From assembly GCA_009823505.1 (NCBI GenBank), contig VZQC01013712.1, positions 80,262 to 144,261 on the forward strand: 64,000 nt of DNA. The letters are read 5' to 3'. This document shows positions 33,785 through 45,849 of this stretch, one piece after another (position 1 is the stretch's first letter; each line of letters starts with the position of its first letter). The notes under the pieces are model-generated. The model worked only from the letters and a program-made list of their open reading frames with translations. It was not told where the DNA came from and did no database searches. This DNA comes from Rhizomys pruinosus. Lineage: Eukaryota > Chordata > Mammalia > Rodentia > Spalacidae. Both the position numbers and the translations under genes were made by a program.

Positions 33785-34220
33785 GCGGGGAAATTCTCTC
33801 AGTCCCAGCTCAGACCTATGGGCCATTTCTGGAGAATTTCTCGAGCTGAGGATCAGGGAGAGGTGCTTGTGCTGTTCATCCTACAGACTTGTTCCCCCGG
33901 GAGACAATCAGACACAACAGGGAATCTGGTCAAGCCGATCTCAGTTGATTGTAGAGAGCACAGCAGTTATATAGGCAAGCATCACAAAGAGATGCCTAGG
34001 GCAGGAATGGACAGCCAATGACCTTAAGGCCCAAGGCAGTACAGGCTGCATTCCAATCAGTTTTAATGGCCAGCATGGGCTGTTCACTAGCTGTCCACCA
34101 GTGAGGGAATAGCTAGGGACAATTAGAAGATTTTTAAAACAATTTTGACCACACCTACCTTACTTCCTTCAGGTGCCATCTTTTCTAGGCAAGCCCTATT
34201 GATTTGTAAGGGCCCTTTAG
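33785..34220 (-). promoter_or_regulatory. E4 3' LTR
   Basis: About 436 bp read on the minus strand from CTAAAGGGCCCTTAC to TTTCCCCGC. A TATA-like CTATATAAC lies near 33966-33974. Directly upstream (34221-34238) is a strong polypurine tract, AAAAACAAAAAGGGGGAG, the plus-strand primer for reverse transcription. The first 45 bp recur at 40468-40510. Confidence 0.8.
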
Positions 34221-34353
34221 CTCCCCCTTTTTGTTTTTGTAAGAGGTGGGCTACAAGGGCCCCATGCAGCGAACACCATTAGGAGCACCTCACATGAGGT
34301 GGCTACTACCATTGCAGTGTCAGCACTTTACGGGTTCCAAGCACCTCAGATAG

Positions 34354-36420
34354 TTACCATTGGGGCCTGAGGGACATTTGAGTTTTTGTTTGTGTTAGGC
34401 GTTTGTATTGTTGCCTTAACTCCATTAGTTGTACTGAGTCTATTTGCTTTCTTACGAAGGCTACTATCTTGTTAAAGATGCATGGCCCAAAGTTGAGAAC
34501 AATTAACAACATGACTAGGGGGCCCAGGAGAATGGAGATCAGTGTAGTAAGCCAAGGGGATTGGGCAAACCAGGTCACAAACCAACTCCTTTCTCCTCTC
34601 TCTCGCATTTGCATTTAGCCAGGCTTTAACTCACCTTGGCCATAGAGTCCTTGATGACCCCAGAGTGGTCAGCATAGAAACAGCACTCTTCCCCCAATGC
34701 AGCACATGGCCCCCCTTGTTGGAGGAAAAGGAGGTCTAATCCCCTCCAGTTTTGTAAGACTACTTCGGAGAGGGAGGTAAGGGATTTTTCCAAAAATCCT
34801 TCGTCTATGGCAGCTCTCAGGGACCTCATGCCAGAGTGCTGGGTGGCTAGGGATGCTATTCCTATTACTGCTCCAGCCACCTCTAAGCCAAACAGGGTGG
34901 CTATGGTGAGGGCAGTAAAGGCCTCTCTCTTTTCCCTATTTTGTAGCCTTCTGGTCCAATAACTATACATGTCTTCCTCAGAGTGGTAGAGGATTCGAGG
35001 TACAATAGAGACCAAGACACAATATTCCCCAGTGCTGTTAAAAACACTAGTAGATAAGCAGGGAGTGAGTCCTGTCCATGAACAATCCCACCATTCTCCC
35101 TCATTTGGTATTAACCATTTTCCGGCACCCCAAGAGGAGGTATTTAGGCTATGACACAATTTTTGTCGGACCTTTGGGATTGTCCCCACACAGGTTCCCT
35201 GTCCTGTCACTTGTAAGGTGAGGCCTATAACCTTGCCCCCCCCCAGCGGCATTAAGAGGGATTTCTTTGCTCAGACACATTGAAGGTACCATTGGCTCCA
35301 ACCCATTCATAAAAGGGGGATTAACATCATAACACAGCCAACATGAATTAGTGACATTGGGATTAGTAAGGTTAAGGGCCAGATAGGCAGCTCTCACCAT
35401 CCTCCAAGTGGCTCCCCACCACTAGCTTTCCTAGCAAGGCAGGTGAAGTCATCAGCCCGGATGTGGGGCCACCAGTTCCAGGTTGAGGGGTTGTTCTGGT
35501 GGGGTGACCCTTTTGCACTTTCTGAGATGGGGGCCTCAATCTGTGGCCCTGTTTCACTTTCTGAGATGGGGGTCTCAATACCCAGTTAGGGCCCATTACC
35601 TGTGATGTAGTATTAGGCAACTTTACCAGTAGTCTTAGGGATATGATGGAGCCAAAGTGACCTCCATACTTGTAAAACACCAGGCCCCATGCCTTTCCCT
35701 TTTGCCATTCAACATGATCAACCTCCTTTCCTTGATCAGTAAACCTGACCTGGACAAAGCCTAGCTGATCCTTAGTACAGGGCATGCCAGTGTATAGGGG
35801 AAGCACAGCTATGGGTTTCCATTATTGACAAAAGCGAATTTTACCAGATCAGGCTTAGTTACTTTCCACCACCAGTCCCCATCACTAGAAGTCACACAAT
35901 CCCATTTTTTATAGTATGAATATAGTATCCCTCCACATTGATTTCCTTTCTGGTATCCAGGGCATGCATAGAACCCATAAGCTCTAGCGGGGCTGGTGGA
36001 TTTATAATCAGGATTTATGTCACTGAAACAAAAATGTAGGTCAGGCCACCAGGTGTCTAATGGGGCCACCTGTTGACTGGTATTGAGTTTTACCAGTCTC
36101 TCCATCAGTCAGGATCCAACTTAATTGGAAGGGTTGGTGGGCAGAGGTGCCAGGAGAGGCTTCTACATCTAGGGGAACCACCCCCAAGTAGGAAAAGGAG
36201 AAGGAGTGTCCAGGGCCTTCTGCCGTAGCCCCACAGGTTCATTTTTCTTTCCAAGATGGCTCAAGTCTCTGGGGACTCAGACCTGGGAAGTAGCATTGGT
36301 GTGGCTGAGTCTCTCCATTAGGTCCTGGAGGATTATAATTATCATGAGGAGGATAGACACGATACCCACTGCAGTGACAACTAGCAGTGCTGTCCACTCC
36401 AGTCCTGGTATCATCCTGCA
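34354..36420 (-). pseudogene. E4 env, gammaretrovirus-type, broken
   Basis: Surface part: a leader with a strong hydrophobic segment near 36400-36310, then broken frames at 35809-36105 and 35372-35806 (Pro/Thr-rich stretch near 35480-35600), with CWLC in the frame at 35149-35400 (the disulfide-exchange motif of gamma-type surface proteins). Transmembrane part (34626-35252): a furin-like REKR site, a Leu/Ala/Gly fusion-peptide-like stretch, the conserved immunosuppressive-like region and a CX6CC motif (CAALGEECC). The membrane span and tail are in another frame (34354-34614). A run of nine C at about 35236-35244 marks one likely frameshift, and a stop follows CX6CC. Not functional. Confidence 0.9.
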
Positions 36421-36649
36421 GAGACCTGAATAGGAATACCATCTCAAGGGCGTTTGTGCCCATGGACATTGTTATGTCCTTGTCTGTTTCTTTTTCTTTT
36501 TTTCTTTCCTCTTTTTCTGGTATTAGTCAGAAGCCTGCTGAGTCTTTTGCACAGCCACCATTCCTTTTTTTCTCTCCTCATTCATCTTCATGGGTGGGTG
36601 GCTTTGATTGGTTGGGGTCATCTTCCCCCTGACAGCAGAATTTGAGATC

Positions 36650-37500
36650 TCTAGCAGCCACCCATATAGGGTTCAGATCTCCTATAGGGTAGACACAGCC
36701 AAATCCTTGACCCAGAGTTAACAATGGATCCGAGCCTCTCCATCACCCTGTAAGGGAATCTTTCCATTTTACCCACACCTCTGGTCTTAGTTGCTGGCAT
36801 CCCCAGTGTTTTTGGAATCGGGATTCCAGTTGATTTCTTTGAAAATTAAGAATATTTATGGTGAATAAGGGCATACCTAATTGCTGATGGGAGCTTATTC
36901 CCCCTTTTTGTTTTTGTAATTGAGCCTTTATATTTTGGTGATCATGTTCTACAATGGCCTGGCCTTGAGGGTTATAAGGGATTCCTGTGTTATGTTGGAT
37001 TCCCCAGAGAGAAAAGAAGTCCTGTAGACTCTTACTAATATGGTCCACTATCAGTTTTGATTCGTTGGCATAGTCCCAGGGTAGGGAAACACTGGAGAAA
37101 ATGGGACTGGGCATGTTTTTACTTTTCTCCTGTATGAGCTGTGGCCCAGCAGGCATGTGAGAATGTGTCAATGGACACAAAAACATATTTGAGTTTTCCA
37201 AAGGGTGCATAATTAGTCACATCTGTTTGCCATAAGGAATTGGGCTTGAGTCCCCTGGGGTTTAGCCCCTGCTGTTGTAAAGGTGGTACCTGCAGGAAAG
37301 GTTGACAGGACTTGCAAGTATGCATAATCTTTTTTAAATCTTTAAGAGGGACTTGGGGAACTCTCTTATGAAGTCCCCTCCAATTTACATGGGTAACGAC
37401 ATCATGTAACCCTTGAGCCTCACTCAGGCCAGCCGACAGGACCTGGGCAGAGGCCATTTTGTTTGCCTCTGCATTACCCTGGGCTAGAAACTCAGGCAGG
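36650..37500 (-). pseudogene. E4 integrase
   Basis: The N-terminal zinc-binding HHCC region is visible (HVNWRGLHK then CKSC near 37300-37390), followed by LWQTDVTNY with the first catalytic Asp (near 37230). The second catalytic Asp region is altered. The third residue, Glu, is kept in AIVEH (near 36940), preceded by GIPYNPQGQ. The Trp-containing C-terminal piece (VWVKWKDSLTG) ends near 36743. A frame change near 37120-37210 splits the domain. Layout and wording are of betaretrovirus type. Confidence 0.85.
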
Positions 37501-37859
37501 CCTTGATGCCCTCTAATGTGTTGCAGGTAGATAGGATTCTGTCTTTCTCTAAGAAACGTGGGAATCTGAATCATTAAGGGAGTAATGGGATTTTCATCCA
37601 TCTGAATATAGGAGCCTAACAGGCTGGGAAGAAGGTTGACCACATATAAACTATCTAAGAACAGATCCATGGGTTTACTTACCTTGTTCAGGGCCAGGGC
37701 AACAGCCACGAGTTCCTTAAACTGGGCTGAGCCTTCACAGGCATGTACATAACTTTGAGGTTCTTTATTGTTTTCAGGGTCCACCACCACTGCAGCCCCG
37801 AGCAGCCCCCCATCACTGAATACATTACAAGCTCCCATCAAAGCTGGGGCACATCCCAA
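37500..37859 (-). pseudogene. E4 RNase H
   Basis: Part of a continuous 246-codon frame (37119-37859) that runs on into integrase, as in a real Pol polyprotein. The catalytic Asp in VFSDGG, the Glu in QFKELVAV and the Asp in LFLDSLYVV are present, as is HIRGHQGLP. The final acidic residue, expected in the GNAEAD-like motif, is Asn here (GNAEAN), so activity would probably be lost. Confidence 0.85.
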
Positions 37860-39330
37860 CTAAGGGCACAGAAGGATATCACCCATCTATGAGGGCCATA
37901 ATGACAATCCATGTCTCGCAAGCATCCTTCCAAGGCCAGGGCCACCCAGTTGTTATTTTTGCGTACCATTCAAAGTCCATTAGTTGGTAGGGAATAATAA
38001 TTTTATGAGGATCTATGCCATAATGTCTCAGGGTGGCCTCACACCCCTTCTCAATTAAATCAGCTAATTGATCCATGGGCGTGTAAACCCATGGGAACCC
38101 CTCCACACACCCCGGGAGGCATGTACCTATTGGAGGGGTTTTCCATCCTGTATGAGAGCTGATGTCATTAAGGCCTCGCCAGGTAGGATCCATAAATCAA
38201 GATCTTTACTAGGTGCATACAGGGTGAGTTGGGCTCGATTTAGGGCTAGTTGGACCTCATGTAGGATGTCAAGATGCTGAGGGGCAAGATGAATAATCTC
38301 CGAGGGCTGTTTGCCCACCAGCAGCTGGAACTAAGTTGCTAAGGTCTCAGTAGAGACAGGTATCCAGGCCCTTAGCCAATTAATTTCCCCTAGTAGCTTT
38401 TGCAAATCAGTTAGTGTCAAGGATGAGGAGACGGTGAGCTGGGGCTTTAGAGGGCTCACCCCATCCAATGAAAGACTGGTGCCCAATATTTTAAAGGGCG
38501 GTACAGTTTGCACCTTATCAGCGGACACATGAAGTCCTCCAGCACGAAGGCAATCCTGGGTGATTCTGTGTGTTTCCCAGTAGCTGTAGATTAGGGGCCT
38601 CCAGAATTATATCATCCATGTAGACATATGCAGTGGCCTGTGGCCGCTGTCTCACAGGTCTCAAGAGGGCCTGGAACATAACCTTGAAAAAAGGCCAGGT
38701 TGTTGGCCATGCCCTGGGGCAACACAGTCCATTCATATCTCTCATCCGGAGCCTGATAGTTTAAGGAGGGAACAGAGAAGGCAAATTTCTCACAATCCTG
38801 TGGCTGGAGGGGAATAGAAAAGAAACAATCTTTTTTATTTAAATGTTTTTTTTGTTTGTTTGTTTGTTTTGTTTTTTATTTCGGTATGTGTATGAATGTA
38901 CTGTCTGCATGCAGGTGTGTGCACCTGTGTCATACAATGCCACGGAGGCCAGAAGAGGGTCTCGGATTCCCCTGGAACTGGAGTTCTCCTGGAACTGGAG
39001 ATTCAGACGGTTCTTGGCCGCCATGTGGGTGCTGGGGATCGAACCCGGGTCCTCTGTAAGAGCAGTCGGTGCTCTTAACTGCTAGGCCATCTCTCCAGCC
39101 CAGAAAAGAAACAATCTTTAATGTCTATAACATGAGGAACAGATTGGATGGGATCACAGGAATCCAAGGCAAACCCCTTAAAGGGGTGCCTACTAGATTC
39201 ACTCTAGCATTGACCCTTCAAAGATCCTGTAGCATCCTCCATTTGCCAGAAGACTTTTTTAATGACAAACAGGAGTATTCCATGGGCTAGAGGATGGCCA
39301 GATATGTCCCAACCATAGTTGTTCTTCCGT
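37860..39330 (-). pseudogene. E4 reverse transcriptase, split by a B2
   Basis: The catalytic YMDD box is intact at 38611-38622. Downstream the thumb and connection are recognisable in two further frames (PPFKILGTSLS and LQKLLGEINWLRAW at 38331-38528; MDQLADLIEKGCEATLRHYG at 37879-38193). These wordings are of betaretrovirus type. Frames change at least three times, and the finger region upstream of the palm is interrupted by a 268-bp B2 (38834-39101). Confidence 0.88.
38834..39101 (-). mobile_element. B2 SINE inserted in E4 pol
   Basis: Reverse B2 with T-rich tail (GTTTGTTTGTTTG). Perfect 18-bp target duplication AGAAAAGAAACAATCTTT at 38816-38833 and 39102-39119. It is younger than E4. Confidence 0.97.
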
Positions 39331-39358
39331 TATTTCTTTTAAAGCCTCTAACTTGGAC

Positions 39359-39942
39359 TTAGGTAATGGCCACTGCTCCACCCAAACCAGCGGTCCAGGA
39401 GTCCACTGAATAGCAGGTACCTGGGGGGCAGTGGCCTTTAGAATTGGGGGTGGACACGATGTATTTTGGGAGAGTCACTCTGGTAATTAGTAAAAGAGGA
39501 AACTCACCATCATGGGGGGCAGGGGGAGCAGGCACTTGATTGCACTCCTCTGTAACTAGAATGTTGTCACAGAAGGCAGTATGGTCAGTAGTGATATACG
39601 CCTGAGCCTGTCCAAGAATATCTTGTCCTAAGAGATTAGCAGACAGCTTGGGAGCCACTAGGGGTCGCACCTCCTCCCCGGCCCCATCAGCATCCTGCCA
39701 GCAGAGCCAGTCTTTCGTTCATCTGATCTGGTATTGCCCTCCACCTCCTGGATTTGGGGTACTGGTATCAGGGTCCAGTTAAGGGAGACCTCCTCCTTTC
39801 TGAGGACCGTTCTATCAGCCCTCGTGTCAATCAGACAGGGGAACTTCTTTCCCTGTATAGTTATGTCCATTTTTGGCCTTAACCCAGGAACTATAGGAAC
39901 AGTCCAGTTGTCCACCGGGCCCCGAATTGGACTTGCAGTCAA
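39359..39942 (-). pseudogene. E4 protease
   Basis: Aspartic protease in two frames. The catalytic triplet reads DTR instead of DTG (CLIDTRADRTVL, codons at 39820-39828), an Arg in place of the glycine that all active retroviral proteases keep. The C-terminal LLGQDIL motif is present in the second frame (39359-39670) near 39602-39622. Downstream text leads into RT. Confidence 0.85.
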
Positions 39943-40009
39943 AAGGGAACCCTGGCCCTGTTCTATTGGAGGGCTCTACTACGGGGCTGGAAGGTGCTCC
40001 ATACTTAGT

Positions 40010-40467
40010 TTAAAAGTTTTCCTTATATGTCGAATTTGGACCGGCAGTGTCTCTGCCAATAGTATCTCTTATGGCAGCAAGGGCAGGGAGTGTGTTCGGG
40101 GCCTTGCCTGAATTCCCCTGGTTCCCGGGGCCAGGCCAGGGCGTGTTCCCCTTTTCAGGGCAGTTTCTCTTAAAATGCCCCATCTGGCCACACCCAAAGC
40201 ATGGGCCGCTTCCTCCTCCAGCATTCCAGGTGGCTCCCCTTCTTTTCCCAGACATAGCTGCAAAGGCTTGGGTCAAAGCTGCGGTCAGTGCCTCTGTCTG
40301 AGCCTGTAGAGTGGCTGTCAGCACCTTTGCCTGATGCGACTGCATCCCTACATCTTTGGAGGCAATTATCCATGTTTCCATAGATCTATCTTTGAGGCCT
40401 GCACATGCCAATTTATGATGCCCTGTCATCCCTTCCCATACCAGAAGTTTAGCAAACTGCTCTTGTC
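40010..40467 (-). pseudogene. E4 gag remnant: nucleocapsid
   Basis: A 139-codon frame (40010-40429) with one CCHC knuckle (CFGCGQMGHFKRNC, 40160-40201) and Gly/Pro/Asn-rich text after it. Gln/Ala/Thr-rich text upstream fits the end of capsid. Betaretroviral nucleocapsids usually have two knuckles; I see only one. Matrix and most of capsid are gone because of the 5' deletion. Confidence 0.85.
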
Positions 40468-40510
40468 ATCTTTTCTAGGCAAGCCCTACTGATTTGTAAA
40501 GGCCCTTTAG
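40468..40510 (-). promoter_or_regulatory. E4 5' LTR stump
   Basis: Minus strand CTAAAGGGCCTTTACAAATC...GAAAAGATG matches the first ~45 bp of the 3' LTR (34176-34220), then switches straight to gag. The shared AGATG at the joint is a possible microhomology. Confidence 0.8.
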
Positions 40511-40515
40511 GTTTT

Positions 40516-41075
40516 TATCTCTATTTCAACCTGCTTTTAGATAAAATTTAGATAAAATTGTATTGCTCTCTTAGCTTCTTGTGGATTTTTTAGGTAACTA
40601 CTTCTAAATCTCTGAGTTTCCCTACCCAAACTTAATCTTCTTCCATTCATGCTGTACTCAAATACTGGCTGTTTGTAAATCCACAATTTGGGTTCAGCTA
40701 GCTTTATAGATTAAGTAATTCAAATCCATCTCAGCATGCTTAATTCAAGATGTAATATTTTTACTTCACCCTGGGTACCTTAGATACCTTTGAGTAAAAT
40801 ATATGTACAATTAAAATTAATTGGTTGATTTAATTTTTATTTTGGTCTTTTAAATATGTTTCACCTTAAAGACTTTTCCAACAGAATTCCTGATTACATG
40901 TGGCTTGTGCTCTGGCTCCACCTGCCTGCCTGCTGTGTGCATACCAGCCAGGGAACTGAGCACATGTTTTCTTAATAATTTATCCTAAATCATGCCTAAA
41001 TTTAATTTAAACTGTCTTATAAAATTTGACTTAAAGTAACACAGTCCTTTAATTTCAGCATTTTGGAGATAAAAA
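40516..41075 (+). other. E1 internal remnant
   Basis: AT-rich non-coding DNA between E4 and retroposon copy B. No motif. Confidence 0.5.
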
Positions 41076-41088
41076 CAGATGGATTTCT

Positions 41089-42641
41089 TTTTTTTATTTT
41101 TGGAAGTATTTTATTTCATTGAATAAATACTAGGTATGGGAGATCAGACTTTTTTCTTTTTTTATTTTTTTAATTTATTTTTATTGATTCTTTGTGTATT
41201 TCATACATCATTTTCCAATTCAGTTCAGGCATATATCCCCTTCCCTTCCCCCCACCCCACCCCTACCCATCGCAGATGGTGCATTCTGCCATAAGTTTTC
41301 TGCATCTTTCTCTGCTTTTTTGTTTTGTTTTGTTTTCATTTTTTTTTAACAATAGGTGATAATTTGTGAGTACAAACATCCTTCATGTAAAACCAAGTTT
41401 GCGAAAGGCAGTTGTGCCTAAACCCACACAGCTCATGGGTACCACCATCCAGCAGGGGGGCTTTGTATGTTAATTAATCAAGTTGAAGAAATGAGTGTCC
41501 CAGTGCAAGCTTAGTTATTAGTTAGTGCTCACACCATTAAAACCACACCCGAATCAGAGCCCTTACATTCTATAGCCTTTTTTTCAATTTGTTTCTTTTT
41601 TTCCTAGGCTTAGAACAGGGGGCAACAGGTAGGACGAGAAAGCAAAACACTCGTCAACTTTTTTCCTCTGGAGCTGTTTTTAGTGGGTCGGCGAGAATCA
41701 GTCGTCTGGCTGTTTTTTTCATGGGCCTGCCAGCTTGTACCAGGCCTTAACCTTTCGACCCAGCTAATGAAGACATGCAAATTAGATATTTAGGTTATTT
41801 TAAACAGATAATATATACCTTTCGATCCTACTAATGAAGCAGAACACCACACATTAGATATAAATATAGTGGGTATTTAAAACAGTACTAACTTTGTTAT
41901 GGTAGGTTACCTTGGTATAGACACAGTGTTTGGATGGTATGTCCAATTCATGATACTCATTTTCTTTCTGTAAGTTGCCAGGTTCTTACCTGTTGCTTTA
42001 TGAACATCTCCTAACCAGTTAGAGGATGTAACTTGTGACATCAGCGTGGGTTAGTCCTCCAAGGAGAGAGCAATAGCCAATTAGTATTGGGTGATACAGA
42101 CATAATGGCTGCCACTGGTCTGCATGCAGTATTCCAGGCAGAGAGGTGTGAGCTGGGTGCTGGACGGAGGAGTCCTTGCGGAGCCAAGGAGCATTTTTTG
42201 TGCTTTATTGGTTAGTGGTCTTTGGTAACAACCTCTTGCATTCCCAGAGACCAGCTGTATACTTGCAATTAGTAGGTTCCTCCATACATCTTGTCCATGT
42301 TTGTATCATGCCTTCAACAGCAGGGGCCATTCCCCTCTCTTCCTGCAGATATCCACAGTTTAGGAGGCAAGGAGCCTTTAAACCATTGTGGGGGCTTGGA
42401 TCCCCTGGCCAACATCTCCTTGGTAGAATAATCCATTGTTGATGTCAGAGCTCCTGTATTGATATATTTTGTTTAAGTGCATAGCTTAAGGAGACTTTGG
42501 CATTATATTTGGTTCTGAATAGAAAATAATCCTTTTCACAGTTTCTATGTCCATTAGTTAATTAAAGAAGGCAGTTTTACTGATTTTACAAGAGAACACT
42601 TCTATAACAGCTGGTTCCAATCTACAGCTGGAGAATGACCT
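41089..42641 (-). mobile_element. chimeric ERV-body/L1-tail retroposon, copy B, with 3' transduction
   Basis: Minus-strand copy of 1553 bp flanked by the 13-bp repeat CAGATGGATTTCT (41076-41088, 42642-42654). It extends further 5' than copy A. L1-type tail at about 41190-41310 (G-rich tract as CCCCACCCCACCCC on +). After the first A-rich tail comes ~50 bp of non-element DNA (about 41100-41150, with its own AATAAA) and then a second A-rich tail before the duplication. Confidence 0.92.
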
Positions 42642-42654
42642 CAGATGGATTTCT

Positions 42655-45299
42655 ATGGGAGTTTACAGGCCCTGGATTTCTAACAAAGTACACTAGGTCC
42701 GACAAATTTATTTTTTAATAGTTTTAAATAACTATTAGTAAAAGCCTCTTTAACAGCTTAAAGTTGTATTTTGGTTCAATTTAAATGAAAAAAATTTAAA
42801 AACTGCTTTATGTTCTCTTTAAGCCCACCTTAAAACTGTGTGTATGTGTGAGTGAATGCATGTTCATGCCTTTAATTCCTTATAATGATACAGGTTTAAA
42901 TCTAATTAGGAGTCAACTGTAAACAAATAGAAATAGATTCCATAAAGACTTTTTTATACCTTTTGGTGTTAACAATTTTTAATTGGGTTTTATATAAATT
43001 TTAGTTACTGTTATTGATAGTTATAATTATTGCTATTTATTATAATTGTTGATAATAATTAATAACTCAGTCTATTGATAAATTATTGATTGATATCACT
43101 GGTTATTATTAATTATTATTGATAATAATTATGATTGTGACTAATAATAGTTATCAATAATTATTAATAATTTTATAATAATTAATAACATTTATGGTTA
43201 TAATTATTGTAGTTGTTATTGTTATAATTGCTATGCTTATTGTTATTGATAATATCATTCAAACAATCCTTAATAATAAGACAAGATAAATCAGTCCAAG
43301 ACTACAAACGACTGTTAATATCTACTTTTGGGCACCCTCCCTAATCTTTGGCTTTGTAAATAGGACAGGAACAGTTAGACTCAGCATAGGGACAGCCTAG
43401 GGAAAGTTAACCAGTAGGGACAGGATAGGGAAAAGAATAGGAATAGATGTTAGGGATGGTTAATCAGAGCCAAGTGGTTGGGAATGGTCTAAGGGACAGC
43501 ATATGGATCTCAGCTGTTTTTTGTGTTACTAGGACATTTATTCTAATTATGTAAAAAAATAACCCTGCAACAAATTTTAAAAATAATTTTGTATGTTTCT
43601 CATTGAACATTAAACAATAATATGACTTCTCTTACAGGTCAACCTAACAATATTTTCCTTATTATGTGTGTATGTATGTATGTGTGCATGTACACGTGTG
43701 TATGGGTGTGTGTACTTATGTTCTAAATATACTTTTAATGTTAACAACTATAAAACCAGTAAAAAAAAAAAACTGCCTCTGAGTTGAAATTTGGCCCTTT
43801 CTTCTCAAGATGCAGATTTATAATTAAATAGCCAACACATAATTCAATTTCAACAAAGGTTATGGGTTGATTGTCTATTAAAAATAATAAAAATTTTATT
43901 GGACATCTTAATGGGTTTACACTGCCATCTACTGATTACACCCCTTCAACACCTGAAATAAAGATGCAAACAGGCTTTTATAGTATTAAGGTGTTAATAA
44001 ACTTTTGGATCTTTGGGATATGGGTCAGTTAAAAAAAATTCTGGATCCTACTTCACCATCACCTCTGAGAGTCCCCGCACTCATTAATTTCTGCGTGTGT
44101 GTAAATTAGGCCCTTTAGGTGTAGGGCTTGCAATGCCTGCTGGCAGATTTTTGGCTAAATAGGAGTCAGACTGCAGACCACCAGCCTGAGAATTGTGTTT
44201 TGATTAGCTGGCTGGTTTTTGACTAGAAAAAAGTTTGCAGGAAGCCATAGGTCTGTGAAATCTATCTCAGTGTGTAGTTCCCCAGAAGGTGGGATTTATT
44301 TGGCCACATAAGGGCAGTGGGGAATGCACAAGGCCAAGGGCCCGTGTCTGGGACAAATAGTCTGTCCAGGCTGGGCTGTGGAATTCTTCCATAGCCATAC
44401 TAACACTTTGACTTCTAACATCAGCACTCATGAGAAGCTGCTGGTAGCTTCTTCTCCTCCCCTCTTCTGCTCCCTTTGATCCTGGAGGTGTGGTGTAAAC
44501 CTTCAATTGGTGCCCAACATACTAGGTTCACAGTAAAAACTTTGGGATGAAATGTACACAAATGTTCTCTATATTTTTCTGTATTGTACAGTATTACTGT
44601 GACATTTCTTTTGACTACAAGATATACAGGCCAATATAAATACCGTTTAAATAGATTGACTGGATTGTTACATGTTGGTTTCTGTCAATAGGTATGTGTA
44701 ATACAACTGCCTTTTAAGCATCTATGGGTCAAAATATAAAAATTAAAAAAAATGGGAGGGAGTTGAATACTCCCTCTGAGATACAGTCAAATAGAAAACT
44801 ATTCCAAATATTTTGATAAAGTTTCAATTTTGAAATCTTAAAACTAACTATGGGAAAAGATTTGCATGTTCCCATTGTTCAAGACACCACCAACTTAAAT
44901 GCCTGAAAATAGTATGGCTTTGGATTGTACAGGATGGACCAAGAAATACCAGCAGAGAAGCTGTCCCAAGCCTGAGTCACAGGCACCAAACATCTCTAAA
45001 TTCTATTTAAAACAACTGTTTCTAATATGTCCTAATGAAATTTATTTTCCAGGTGCTGCTAAGTTTTCATAACAAAAACCTTTTTTGCCTCTCCTTTTTA
45101 TAGAAAATAAACAAATTATGATGGTAATGGAATTGTTCCTTAATTACAAAACAGCAACTGCTATGGTAACTGTTTCTCATGGGGCATATACAGACACTCT
45201 TAAATTAACTAATGGGTATAAAAACTGTAAAAGAAAACTTTATTTAGAGCTAGACATTATTGTAAAGTCTTTAAAGGCTTTATAGTTAAGCAAAATAGT
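42655..45299 (+). other. E1 internal region, non-coding
   Basis: Largest uninterrupted piece of E1. It contains an ATT-rich block (42990-43265) and a segment (43300-44000) that recurs in reverse inside E5 (about 50560-51430). At 44504-44517 a GGTGCCCAACATAC word resembles a tRNA-Lys primer site but has no matching LTR pair. A TG-rich run lies at 43665-43715. No gene seen. Confidence 0.55.
42990..43265. repeat. ATT/AAT-rich low-complexity block
   Basis: Dense ATTATT, AATAAT and TTGATAATAATT words in both orientations, with many potential short hairpins. Confidence 0.85.
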
Positions 45300-45849
45300 T
45301 AATAGAAGAAAGTTTTAGTACCAGCAATGGGTCATTTTGCCAAGGAGTCTTAGCTGGGGTATAGTGGCCCCCCAAAACAAAGGCTATTTACCTACAAGTT
45401 GGGGTACACGCAAGTGGGCATTAAGACCCTGCTGTTGAAGACATGGTATGAGAACAGAAAGGACATTGAGACCATGCTTGCAAGTGGACAGTATGTCTCT
45501 GAAATGCCAGAGAGTATTACCAAAGTCCACTGGAAAGAAAAAAGTATTGGTCTCATTGAGAAAAGCAAGAGTCCTTACTACTTCACACCTACCTGGAAGA
45601 TCCTGTGCAGCTAGTGGCAGCCAAAATCTAATTGGATAGTAGCTCGCTCCTTTGGGCAAATAAAATTTGGCTTGTATTAAACCACTAGTAATGAAAAACA
45701 GCATAAGGAAATCATAGTACCTAGACTAATATGCCATCTAAATATTTGTATCTGTGCCCACAGAGTAACTTGTCATGATAATCAATGCCATTGAAATAAC
45801 TTTACCATCCCAGTCTTTGTCTGTTAGTAGGATTAAACAAAGGATTCTT

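Larger units (their letters stand above)
33785..40510 (-). mobile_element. E4: chimeric beta/gamma ERV
   Basis: A minus-strand provirus with nucleocapsid, protease, RT, RNase H, integrase, env and a 3' LTR in order from 40467 down to 33785. RT, RNase H and integrase look betaretroviral (class II), while env has the CWLC and CX6CC motifs of gammaretroviruses. The 5' LTR and 5' gag are gone: only ~45 bp of LTR start remain (40468-40510) and join directly to gag. GGTTTT flanks both ends (33779-33784, 40510-40515), a possible 6-bp duplication, though the ends are not the usual TG...CA. A B2 sits in pol. Every gene is broken. Confidence 0.9.

Noticed and set aside
44260..44530. LTR with tRNA-Lys primer site ending near 44504
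   Set aside because: The GGTGCCCAACATAC word is suggestive, but no second LTR, no TG start and no duplication could be found.
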